Source of the DNA: Mesostigma viride
Taxonomy: Eukaryota > Streptophyta > Mesostigmatophyceae > Mesostigmatales > Mesostigmataceae
Reading direction: 5' to 3'
DNA: 52,500 bases
Assembly (NCBI GenBank): GCA_009746045.1
Contig: RPFO01001782.1
Location: 1 to 52,500, forward strand
Shown: in pieces, positions 11,919 to 21,400 of the stretch
How positions within the stretch are numbered: the first letter of the stretch is position 1
Layout: every line of letters begins with the position of its first letter
Notes under the pieces: generated by a model
What the model saw: only the letters and a program-made list of their open reading frames with translations
Databases searched by the model: none
What the model was told of the DNA's origin: nothing
Translations under genes and position numbers: made by a program

Positions 11919-14194
11919 CTAAGAGGATCTGGCACTACCCATTCTTCCCTGGCCTTGTTAAAGGCCTCCACCCATTTTAGGAATCCTATGTGTGTGCGAC
12001 AGTCTTGCTCTATCTGTTCATAAGAAAGAGGAGACATTTTAGCCACATCATGCTTGCCCAATCCAAATGAGTTGGGATGAAGTTTTTGGTTGTGAACCAG
12101 GTCTGCCACACAGGGTTCTTGCCCTGGGGCATACTTGGGTGTAGCAAATTTTACAGAAGCAATGTTGGTGTTAAGAAGTTTTTCAAGAGAAATTTTGAAA
12201 TGATTCAGATCAACACCACCCATGTCCTGGATGGATAGTCTATCACTGGATATGAGGACACCAGGGTAACAGAGAAAAGGATCCCCCAACAAAGCATTCC
12301 CTTTATAACCTTCCAATACCTGAAAAGGAGTGGGGATACCGAGTATAGTCAACATGACCTGACCTAATACCTTGAGGGATGACTGCCCTGAGAAATCAGC
12401 CACATGGTGCCAGGGTGAAGGTTCCAAAGGCAAATGGGGCACAGCCAGGGCACTGATAATGCTGACCTGGGCTTGTGTGTCCACTGCAACCATAAATGGG
12501 CTATTGTCATTCTGCCCAACCTTCCCCACCTTAGCTGATCCTGCAGCAGTTTGAGCTTTGGCTCTATGAGCTGCTTGTAAAATGCGAACAGCGTCTGCTA
12601 GGCTGCGTTTGGAAGGTGCAGCTAGTGGCTGAGCTATGTTCACACTTGTAGAGGTGATAGGTTGCTGATCACCTGTTTTGCCAATGTGACCCTCTGCTGC
12701 AGGGGGCCAATCCTGCAGTGACTGCCTGCAATCATCAAGGGTGACCTGGGTGTCACAGTGGGTGTGGCTCTCACACTCACCAGTGGGTGTTCCAAACAAC
12801 CACTCACTGGGCAACGCTGGGATGCCAGGCAACTGTACAGGGCTGTCGGCCAACAGCTCTTCCTCCTCTGCCACGTCTGACACAGTTGGAAAATACAATT
12901 TCATCCTGTGAGGTGAACACCTGTGAATTTTTCCCGTGTCATTGTGTTTAACTAACACTGTCCTGCCAGTGGTGTTAAACTTTAGGATGGTGGCTGGCCC
13001 ATGCCAGGTACCCACCTTGCCTAGTCCCGACTCCTTGTAGAATAGGACCTGATCCCCTTCTCTGAAGGTGGGACGTGGATGCTTTGCATCCTTGACAGCT
13101 AACCTGCTAGCTGTCTGTGCTCGCTGTGCGTTGTAGAGGGCTAGTACCTCAGGTGGATAAATGCCTGCATGCAATCCATCTGGTGTAATGACCACCCCTT
13201 GTGGGGTTTTCATGAGTGGCCTCCTGTTGAGGACTTGGCACAACCTGGTGGACCACAGAGCTCTGTCAGCATAGGACCCACTGTCAGCCAGCAGATTGCC
13301 ATCTTCTTTGGCTACAAGGGTTTTAATGGACCTGATGGCCCTTTCAATAATGCCTTGCCTCTCATGATCTTCTAGCCCAGCCAGATCAATAGCCTCACAC
13401 CCTGGTTCATTGGCAAGACATGTGAACTGCTGATCCAGTAACAATGCCTCCACAGGGTAGTACCTGGCCTGAGCAATCAAGAGAGCCCTGAGCAACTGTG
13501 TCTTGTCCATTCCAGGTAATGGTTCAATGGTTGTGTACCTTGACCATGCATCTTTAAGTGCCAAGTAAGATTGTCCTTTGATATGAAAGACATCTCCTAC
13601 CACCCTGCCCTTGCTCTTAGGTGGGGTAGCTACATGCCACTTAGGGGGTTTGGGTGCATTGAACTGACAATGCTGGCAGTGGGATCTGACCACCTGGCAT
13701 GCACGTCTGAGTGCTGCCCCCCCTATTGCTGCTGCCACCACCTCTGCACTCACTTCATGCCCATAAAGGAAATGCAACTGCAAAGCAAGCTCCTGAAAAC
13801 TGATCTGAGCATCCTCTGCTGGGGACACTCTGCACACCTTGGGAACCATAGATGTGAAGGTTGGTTTAGAGACATAATCTTCTGAAACCAGCTGTAGCAC
13901 CTTTCCAGAACTGCTCACTGCTCTGACAGTGGGGCATGCAGAAGAAGAAGGTGAAGCAGGCACACTCAAGCCAGCATGAGAGGGAGACTCACACTTCTTG
14001 CCGTAAGGAGGCCGCTTGCAGTCCTTGGGGTCACCGTGGGGCGGCCCGTGGCACTTGTGGCACAGGACGTCCAAATGCCCCAGCTCGTCCACGTTCTTGC
14101 GGCAGGTGGGCCGCAGGTGGTACTTCATGCCACAGCGGGTGCACCGCTGAGAAGACTTGTCCTCCTTGTCCTGCTTCTTGTTGTTGTTGTTGTT

Positions 14195-14233
<39 letters not shown>

Positions 14234-14548
14234 ACTGTTGTTGTTGTTGTTGCTGGAGCTGCCCCCCTTGGAGGGAGACTGCCCCTTACCCTTGCCCTTG
14301 CCCCAGCCCCTGCCCTTGCCCTTGCCCTTGCCCTTGCCCTTGCCCTTAAACATTTGTCCCAGCAGGGACTTGACTTCTGCCATAGTGACAGGTCTCTTGC
14401 TCCTGTCTTCCCTCTCCCTATCCTCCTCCTCCCTCTCTTCCCCCCTGACCCTCTTTACAGAGGTGCCCATGGCCCCCTGGCTAAGGGGAGCCAAGGCCAG
14501 CTTGATATAATCCAATGCCTCCTTCATGTCCTCCCAGTACTTTGCCAT
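11852..14548 (-). CDS. pol: Pol N-terminal part: zinc knuckles, integrase, aspartic protease
   Basis: 898 residues. A charged start and a KG-repeat (~69-89) lead to a poly-Asn tract and two zinc knuckles: CTRCGMKYHLRPTC (136-149, CX2CX4HX4C) and CHKCHGPPHGDPKDC (~163-177). Integrase follows: HHCC zinc site (H near 259, SHCQHC near 290), catalytic Asp in VVGDVFHIKG (~318), Asp in LLLDQQF (~372) and Glu in GIIERAIRSIK (~402). The Asp-Glu spacing is 29 residues, shorter than the usual 35. A C-terminal integrase segment (WHGPATILKF) comes next. Beyond it, VAVDTQAQVSII (Asp ~690) with a later ALLGDPFL matches a retropepsin active site and hydrophobic-Gly motif. The end (FLKWVEAFNKAREEWVV) is the start of the RT domain; the frame then breaks at ~11905 near CCCC, and RT continues in the next frame. 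Confidence 0.9.
14175..14345 (-). repeat. Trinucleotide and hexanucleotide microsatellites inside pol
   Basis: A GTT/AAC run of about 25 triplets (14175-14253) encodes poly-Asn, and CTTGCC/GGCAAG repeats (14282-14345) encode alternating Lys-Gly. Both lie just before the zinc knuckles, where basic and flexible segments are common in nucleocapsid regions. The same AAC repeat recurs at the gag N terminus (16859-16890). Confidence 0.85.
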
Positions 14549-16896
14549 TCCTGTGCAAGCATAGCGTAGGTGTTTTTGTCAAGTTTGAGTTTCTCAAGGA
14601 AGGAACGCAGCAAGAACTTGTGATCTAGCTGCTGGACATCAGGACGTGCTTTGATGGCTAGCTCATATTTCTTTGTCTCAGCCACATAGTCCACTGATGT
14701 GACCCTGTATTCCTCTACCCACCTGAATGCCCCATAGATGTCCACAGATGAGGGGGTGGAGAGGAGGTCAGTTAGCTCCTTCATGAAAGCCTCCCAAACT
14801 GCCCTAGCCTGCGTGTCCTGCCACTTGGGATACCTACGCTGGAAGACAAGAATGAGATTCTGAATCTGAGAAGAGGACTGATGGTAAAATCCCCCTGCAT
14901 GAGAGATCCAAACCAATTCTTGACATTCAGTTCCTCCCTAGCCAGCTGCAGAGAGAGAAGTGCATGATTCCCCTGCTCCCTAGTATACCCCTCAGGCAGC
15001 CCCCTGACATTAATCCTATCCACAGGACGGTTTTCATTGTAAGTGGGCAACCTAGAGGGGGATGCAGGGGGAGAGGGAGAAGATGGTGTTGCTGCTGCAG
15101 CATTCACAGGAGAGACCTGCTGAGAGGGAAGTGCTACTTGAGTGAGCTGAGCAGGATGGGCAAACATGGGCTGTGTAGGAGGGTTAGACAACATAGGGGT
15201 GGGCTGGGTGGGGGTGTGAGTGTGTGTCACTTCCCGCCTCCTGCTGCGGGCCTCCTCCCAATCATGGAAGGTGGGAGAGAGGGACACTTCATCGTCAGTA
15301 GGGTTAGTAAGATCATGATGCAACCAGGTAGGCAGAGTTAGCCACCTACCCGCCCCTCTCAGGATGGCGTTGTGCAGGAGCTCCAGCAAACGCACCAGAC
15401 GCACCCTGCTGCCCTGCACCCTCCTCCCTGAGAGGAGAGCCTGCAGGGCAGGCAGCAGGTCGTCGCACACCCTGCGTGTGCCCTCTTGGAGGTTGGGCAG
15501 GCCCAGGATGTGCGTGATGATTGCACACACCAGGCTGCCCGCCTCCGCGACGTGCATCTGCTGGCTCCTGTCGGCCAGCCCACGGAAGGAGGCTGTGGCT
15601 GTCTGTATGGCACGCCACACGGCCTCATCACCCAGGGTGATGAAGTCGCGACCTTGCAGGTCGCCCTCCAGCAGTGCTGGTTGCTGCCCAGCTGCGGTGG
15701 GACCCTGGGGCCCCTCCGGCCCTGCCAGGGACTTGTCCTTGTTGCGACTAGAGGGGGCCTGCCCCCCAGAGCCGCTGGAGGTGCCCGTGACACCCTCCAT
15801 GGGGGCTGCATCCCCCGCCAGCGCCGGAGGCGCCGGCGTCGCTGCCGGGGTCCCTGCGACCCCGGGCGCTTGTGTCGCCGCCGGGGTCCCTGCGACCCCG
15901 GTGGCCTCCTCAGCCACCTGGCCCCCCACGCTGGGCGGGGGAGCCTGCGGCTGAGGTTGGACCCTCTGACCTGCCAGAGGGTCCTGGGTGGCTTCACCAC
16001 CCATGGGCGTGTTGGGGGCGTCTGCCGCCCCGCGCCCGTCGCAGGCGGCATCGCAGCCGCCTCACGCCTATCCGGGCCCCAGCCAACTGGCGTGACTTGG
16101 GGCCACGGCAACGGAGTCAGCGCGATCTCTGGTCTGGAGACCACGCGCAGCGCCTCTCTCTGGCGCTGCCTGGACGCCCACTGATCAACAGTGCCGGGGT
16201 TGTGCCTCGGCCGATTGGCGAAACAGTACAGCCAAACCGCCACCTGAACCAGTGGGAGCTGCATCCTAAGACGCCCCTCGATCAGCGAGTGCACCCGATG
16301 AACCTCTATCGCGTGTATCTCCTCATCTGGAAGCAACTGAAAACGTTGAGCAAGATCCGGCCGTTCACCGCAATGAACGCCGGGATGTCGTCCTCCCCAA
16401 GGGGGAGAAAATGGGGTGGGCGCCCGAACATGACCGGGGGCGGAACATGTTCCCCATACCGGTCAATGTCCATGGTGGCCATCTGTCGGCCCACGGAAAG
16501 GTTGCCAGACGTCGCAGGTGTCTGCGACGAAAGCTCAAGCGAAGGCCGAGGCCTCGCAGGCGGCACCTCGCCATCCTCCTCGGAGGAATCACTCCGCTCA
16601 CGACCCCCGTCACCTGCGACGGGGGAACGTCGTGCCCGGGGGACCTGCCCCCCAGGTGCCATGGCGGACGAACCGCCAGTGGCAAACGGCCGCCGCTCGC
16701 CATCCCCGGGCGCCGGGCCCCACCTGCGGGCCCCGACGCCTGGGTTGGTCAGCGACCACCGTGCGGAAGGGACGTTGGGCGTCACCCTCGCATCGGTGGT
16801 GGAGGGCGTGCCCTCCGGCGAAAGGCGGGGTGAGGTGCGCCTGGCAGGCGCCTTCCCCTTGTTGTTGTTGCCGTTGTTGCCGTTGTTGGAAGCCAT
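14524..16896 (-). pseudogene. gag: Gag region of the copia-type element, frameshifted
   Basis: The first ATG after the primer site (16896) opens a frame starting MASNNGNNGNNNKGK that stops at 16306. Coherent sequence continues in a second frame (LLPDEEIHAIEVHRVHSLIE, from ~16336), then in a third (16004-14781, with VGGQVAEEATG and later VDRINVRGLPEGYTREQGN), and finally in a fourth stretch (14916-14524, with YPKWQDTQARAVWEAFMKEL and FLEKLKLDKNTYA). Switches fall near ~16335, near C5 at 16016-16020, and at a G5 run near 14900. The helical, Trp-rich end resembles retrotransposon capsid; the middle is Pro/Ala-rich linker. The last frame overlaps the pol frame by 25 bp (14524-14548), so gag and pol may normally be joined by frameshifting or be one broken frame. 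Assignment rests on position and on the zinc knuckles just downstream. Confidence 0.7.
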
Positions 16897-16920
16897 ATCT
16901 TTTTTTTTTGCTTAAAAAAA

Positions 16921-16940
16921 ATATCGAACTTTTCAGTCCA
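16921..16940 (-). promoter_or_regulatory. Candidate tRNA primer-binding site of the copia-type element
   Basis: Directly adjoining the 5' LTR, the minus strand reads TGGACTGAAAAGTTCGATAT. It begins with TGG, complementary to a tRNA CCA end, as expected for minus-strand priming. The tRNA was not identified. Only 44 bases separate the LTR from the gag ATG, so the 5' leader is very short and A/T-homopolymer rich. Confidence 0.6.
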
Positions 16941-17395
16941 AGTTGGATGGAGACTAGGGACGACGAACAACTGCGAAAGCTGAGAGCGAATGATGATTGT
17001 ATTACAATAATACAATGAGAGAGAGATGAAAGCTGAGGGCTCAGAATGGAACTGGGCAGACTCGGGTGCTGTGGCACTCCCCAGTGCTACGCCTATATGC
17101 CTATGGCGGTGCTACCTGCAGCACACGACCAGTGGACAAGTGTACACTGCAATGCCATGCGACCACGTCACTAGCATCCAGCTAAGACTCGGCCCGTCAG
17201 GCCCGGCTACACCGGACCTGGCGGGTCGAGCTAGCACCTAGGAACAGTCTGGCACTAACCGCACATCGGTCCACATGACACCTCAGTACCGTACACCCTG
17301 CCGTACTGTACTGAGGTGTCCCGCTCAGCCGCGGTAGGCAATACGCGGCGCGCAGGCCGGAAATCCGTGTGTCAGCCTAAGCATCTCATCTAACT
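16941..17395 (-). repeat. 5' LTR of the copia-type element
   Basis: 455 bp, matching 8915-9369 base for base by eye. In element sense it starts AGTTAGATG and ends CATCCAACT, imperfect 9-bp terminal inverted repeats. It contains a 13-bp inverted repeat GACACCTCAGTAC / GTACTGAGGTGTC (17277-17289 and 17308-17320, 18-bp spacer) that would form a hairpin in the transcript. Promoter and polyadenylation sites should lie here but cannot be pinned down. Confidence 0.95.
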
Positions 17396-18165
17396 GTGTG
17401 TGCAGCCGAACCTTGCGTGCATGGTGTGTGTACCTGTGCGTGAAGTCGCTCCTTGCGTGCATGGTGTGTGTACGTGTGTGTGCAGCCGCCCCTTGCGTGC
17501 ATGGTGTATGTACATGTGTGTGCAGTTGCCCCTTGCGTGCGCGGTGTATGTACGTGTGTGTGCAGCCGTCCCTTAATTGCGTGCGCGGTGTGTGTACGTG
17601 TGTGTGCACTCGCCCCTTGCGTGCGCGGTGTATGTACGTGTGTGCAGCCGCCCCTTGCGTGCGCGGTGTATGCCAGTGTGTGTGCATGCCGCCCTTGCGT
17701 GCGGTGTGTGTAAGTGTGTGTGCAGCCCCTTGCGTGCATGGTGTATGTACGTGTGTGTGCAGCTGCCCCTTGCGTGCGCGGTGTGTGTACGTGTGTGTGC
17801 AGCCGCCCCGTGGTTGCGCGGTGTATGTACATGTGTGTGCAGTTGCCCCTTGCGTGCGCGGTGTATGTACGTGTGTGTGCAGCCGCCCCTTGCGTGCGCG
17901 GTGTAGGTACGTGTGTGTGCAGCCCCAAGCGTGCGCGGTGTGTGTACATGTGTGTGCAGTTGCCCCTTGCGTGCGCGGTGTATGTACGTGTGTGTGCAGC
18001 CGCCCCGTGGTTGCGCGGTGTATGTACATGTGTGTGCAGTTGCCCCTTGCGTGCGCGGTGTATGTACGTGTGTGTGCAGCCGCCCCTTGCGTGCGCGGTG
18101 TAGGTACGTGTGTGTGCAGCCGCCCCAAGCGTGCGCGGTGTGTGTACATGTGTGTGCAGTTGCCC
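17396..18165. repeat. 40-bp minisatellite array, segment B
   Basis: Continuation of the left-hand array after the copia insertion. The order of variants matches segment A around 2.0-2.76 kb (offset about 15.4 kb), but with extra small deletions such as CCGCCCTTGCGTGCGGTG near 17690. Confidence 0.95.
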
Positions 18166-18371
18166 AGTTACGTTAAATAGTGCCGGAACCTTTTGCCGCC
18201 TGAGGCAAATCGGTCCGTAACACTATTTTGCCCGGAATAACCACTTCCGAGCACCCAAGTTAATTCGGCCGAATTAACTTGGGTGCTCGGAAGTGGTTAT
18301 TCCGGGCAAAATAGTGTTACGGACCGATTTGCCTCAGGCGGCAAAAGGTTCCGGCACTATTTAACGTAACT
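18166..18371. repeat. 206-bp perfect palindrome without spacer
   Basis: Two 103-bp arms meet at the centre of AATTCGGCCGAATT (between 18268 and 18269). The outer ends are AGTTACGTTAAATAG and CTATTTAACGTAACT. I find no mismatch between the arms; the first non-matching pair is 18165/18372. Confidence 0.95.
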
Positions 18372-18449
18372 AAAACCTGGCCTCGTGGAGGGGGGACGAA
18401 GAGCCCGAGACATCCGCCTAGGCCGCTGAGCACGCACCACTAAATAACT
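18166..18449. mobile_element. Small palindromic (foldback/MITE-like) insertion
   Basis: 284 bp of non-satellite sequence interrupting a unit whose uninterrupted form reads CAGTTGCCCCTTGCG. TGCCC stands immediately left (18161-18165) and again right (18450-18454), a plausible 5-bp target duplication. Ends are AGTTA...TAACT. The first 206 bp form a perfect palindrome; the last 78 bp are unique. There is no coding capacity, so movement would depend on a partner element. The alternative is a fold-back join created during assembly. Confidence 0.65.
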
Positions 18450-21400
18450 TGCCCCTTGCGTGCGCGGTGTGTGTACGTGTGTGTGCAGCCGCCCCTTGCG
18501 TGCGCGGTGGATGTACGTGTGTGTGCAGTTGCCCCTTGCGTGCGCGGTGGTTTTTCGTGTGTGTGCAGCCGGCCCTTGCGTGCGCGGTGTGTGTACATGT
18601 GAGTGCAGCTGCCCCAAGCGTGCGCGGTGTGTGTACATGTGTGTGCAGTTGCCCCTTGCGTGCGCGGTGGATGTACGTGTGTGTGCAGCCGCCCCTTGCG
18701 TGCGCGGTGTAGGTACGTGTGTGTGCAGCCGCCCCAAGCGTGCGCGGTGTGTGTACGTGTGTGTGCAGTTGCCCCTTGCGTGCGCGGTGTGTGTACATGT
18801 GTGTGCAGTTGCCCCTTGCGTGCGCGGTGTATGTACATGTGTGTGCAGTTGCCCCTTGCGTGCGCGGTGTATGTACGTGTGTGTGCAGCCGCCCCTTGCG
18901 TGCGCGGTGTAGGTACGTGTGTGTGCAGCCGCCCCAAGCGTGCGCGGTGTGTGTACATGTGTGTGCAGTTGCCCCTTGCGTGCGCGGTGTGTGTACGTGT
19001 GTGTGCAGCCGCCCCTTGCGTGCGCGGTGGATGTACGTGTGTGTGCAGTTGCCCCTTGCGTGCGCGGTGGATGTACGTGTGTGTGCAGCCGCCCCTTGCG
19101 TGCGCGGTGTGTGTACATGTGAGTGCAGCTGCCCCAAGCGTGCGCGGTGTGTGTACATGTGTGTGCAGTTGCCCCTTGCGTGCGCGGTGGATGTACGTGT
19201 GTGTGCAGCCGCCCCTTGCGTGCGCGGTGTAGGTACGTGTGTGTGCAGCCGCCCCAAGCGTGCGCGGTGTGTGTACGTGTGTGTGCAGTTGCCCCTTGCG
19301 TGCGCGGTGTGTGTACATGTGTGTGCAGTTGCCCCTTGCGTGCGCGGTGTATGTACGTGTGTGTGCAGCCGGCCCTTGCGTGCGCGGTGGATGTACGTGT
19401 GTGTGCAGCCGGCCCTTGCGTGCATGGTGTGTGTACGTGTGTGTGCAGCCGGCCCTTGCGTGCGCGGTGGATGTACATGTGTGTGCAGTCGCCCCTTGCG
19501 TGCGCGGTGTGTGTACATGTGAGTGCAGCTGCCCCAAGCGTGCGCGGTGTATGTACGTGTGTGTGCAGCCGCCCCGTGGTTGCGCGGTGTATGTACATGT
19601 GTGTGCAGTTGCCCCTTGCGTGCGCGGTGTATGTACGTGTGTGTGCAGCCGGCCCTTGCGTGCGCGGTGTAGGTACGTGTGTGTGCAGCCGCCCCAAGCG
19701 TGCGCGGTGTGTGTACATGTGTGTGCAGTTGCCCCTTGCGTGCGCGGTGTGTGTACGTGTGTGTGCAGCCGCCCCTTGCGTGCGCGGTGGATGTACGTGT
19801 GTGTGCAGTTGCCCCTTGCGTGCGCGGTGGATGTACGTGTGTGTGCAGCCGGCCCTTGCGTGCGCGGTGTGTGTACATGTGAGTGCAGCTGCCCCAAGCG
19901 TGCGCGGTGTGTGTACATGTGTGTGCAGTTGCCCCTTGCGTGCGCGGTGGATGTACGTGTGTGTGCAGCCGCCCCTTGCGTGCGCGGTGTAGGTACGTGT
20001 GTGTGCAGCCGCCCCAGCGTGCGCGGTGTGTGTACGTGTGTGTGCAGTTGCCCCTTGCGTGCGCGGTGTAGGTACATGTGTGTGCAGTTGCCCCTTGCGT
20101 GCGCGGTGTATGTACATGTGTGTGCAGTTGCCCCTTGCGTGCGCGGTGTATGTACGTGTGTGTGCAGCCGCCCCTTGCGTGCGCGGTGTAGGTACGTGTG
20201 TGTGCAGCCGCCCCAAGCGTGCGCGGTGTGTGTACATGTGTGTGCAGTTGCCCCTTGCGTGCGCGGTGTGTGTACGTGTGTGTGCAGCCGCCCCTTGCGT
20301 GCGCGGTGGATGTACGTGTGTGTGCAGTTGCCCCTTGCGTGCGCGGTGGATGTACGTGTGTGTGCAGCCGCCCCTTGCGTGCGCGGTGTGTGTACATGTG
20401 AGTGCAGCTGCCCCAAGCGTGCGCGGTGTGTGTACATGTGTGTGCAGTTGCCCCTTGCGTGCGCGGTGGATGTACGTGTGTGTGCAGCCGCCCCTTGCGT
20501 GCGCGGTGTAGGTACGTGTGTGTGCAGCCGCCCCAAGCGTGCGCGGTGTGTGTACGTGTGTGTGCAGTTGCCCCTTGCGTGCGCGGTGTGTGTACATGTG
20601 TGTGCAGTTGCCCCTTGCGTGCGCGGTGTATGTACGTGTGTGTGCAGCCGGCCCTTGCGTGCGCGGTGTAGGTACGTGTGTGTGCAGCTGCCCCAAGCGT
20701 GCGCGGTGTGTGTACATGTGTGTGCAGTTGCCCCTTGCGTGCGCGGTGGACGTACGTGTGTGTGCATGCCGGCAATTGCGTGCATGGTGTGTGTACGTGT
20801 GTGTGCAGCCGCCCCTTGCGTGCGCGGTGTGTGTACGTGTGTGTGCATGCCGGCAATTGCGTGCATGGTGTGTGTACGTGTGTGTGCAGCCGGCCCTTGC
20901 GTGCGCGGTGTGTGTACATGTGAGTGCAGCTGCCCCAAGCGTGCGCGGTGTGTGTACATGTGTGTGCAGTTGCCCCTTGCGTGCGCGGTGGATGTACGTG
21001 TGTGTGCATGCCGGCAATTGCGTGCATGGTGTGTGTACGTGTGTGTGCAGCCGCCCCTTGCGTGCGCGGTGTGTGTACGTGTGTGTGCACTCGCCCCTTG
21101 CGTGCGCGGTGGATGTACATGTGTGTGCAGCCGCCCCTTGCGTGCATGGTGTATGTACATGTGTTTGCACTCGCCCCTTGCGTGCGCGGTGGATGTACAT
21201 GTGTGTGCAGCCGAACCTTGCGTGCATGGTGTGTGTACCTGTGCGTGAAGTCGCTCCTTGCGTGCATGGTGTGTGTACGTGTGTGTGCAGCCGCCCCTTG
21301 CGTGCATGGTGTATGTACATGTGAGTGCTGTTGCCCCTTGCGTGCGCGGTGTATGTACGTGTGTGTGCAGCCGTCCCTTAATTGCGTGCGCGGTGTGTGT

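Larger units (their letters stand above)
8915..17395 (-). mobile_element. Ty1/copia-type LTR retrotransposon, nested in the minisatellite
   Basis: An 8481-bp element read on the minus strand. Two apparently identical 455-bp LTRs (16941-17395 is the 5' LTR, 8915-9369 the 3' LTR) enclose a primer-binding site, gag, zinc knuckles, integrase, an aspartic protease, reverse transcriptase and RNase H, then ~1 kb of 3' non-coding sequence and a purine-rich tract. RT followed by RNase H downstream of integrase puts it in Ty1/copia, not Ty3/gypsy. LTR ends are AGTT...AACT, not TG...CA. No 5-bp target duplication is visible; instead a 42-bp stretch of satellite (8873-8914 and 17396-17437) repeats on both sides. 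Gag and pol are broken by frameshifts, so this copy as written is not autonomous. Confidence 0.95.

Noticed and set aside
13936-14569. Plus-strand frames opposite the poly-Asn and Lys-Gly parts of pol
   Set aside because: Leucine- or cysteine-run translations of the microsatellites, antisense to a well-supported coding frame.
18166-18449. Solo LTR of the copia element
   Set aside because: Only the first five bases (AGTTA) are shared with the LTR; the rest is unrelated and palindromic.
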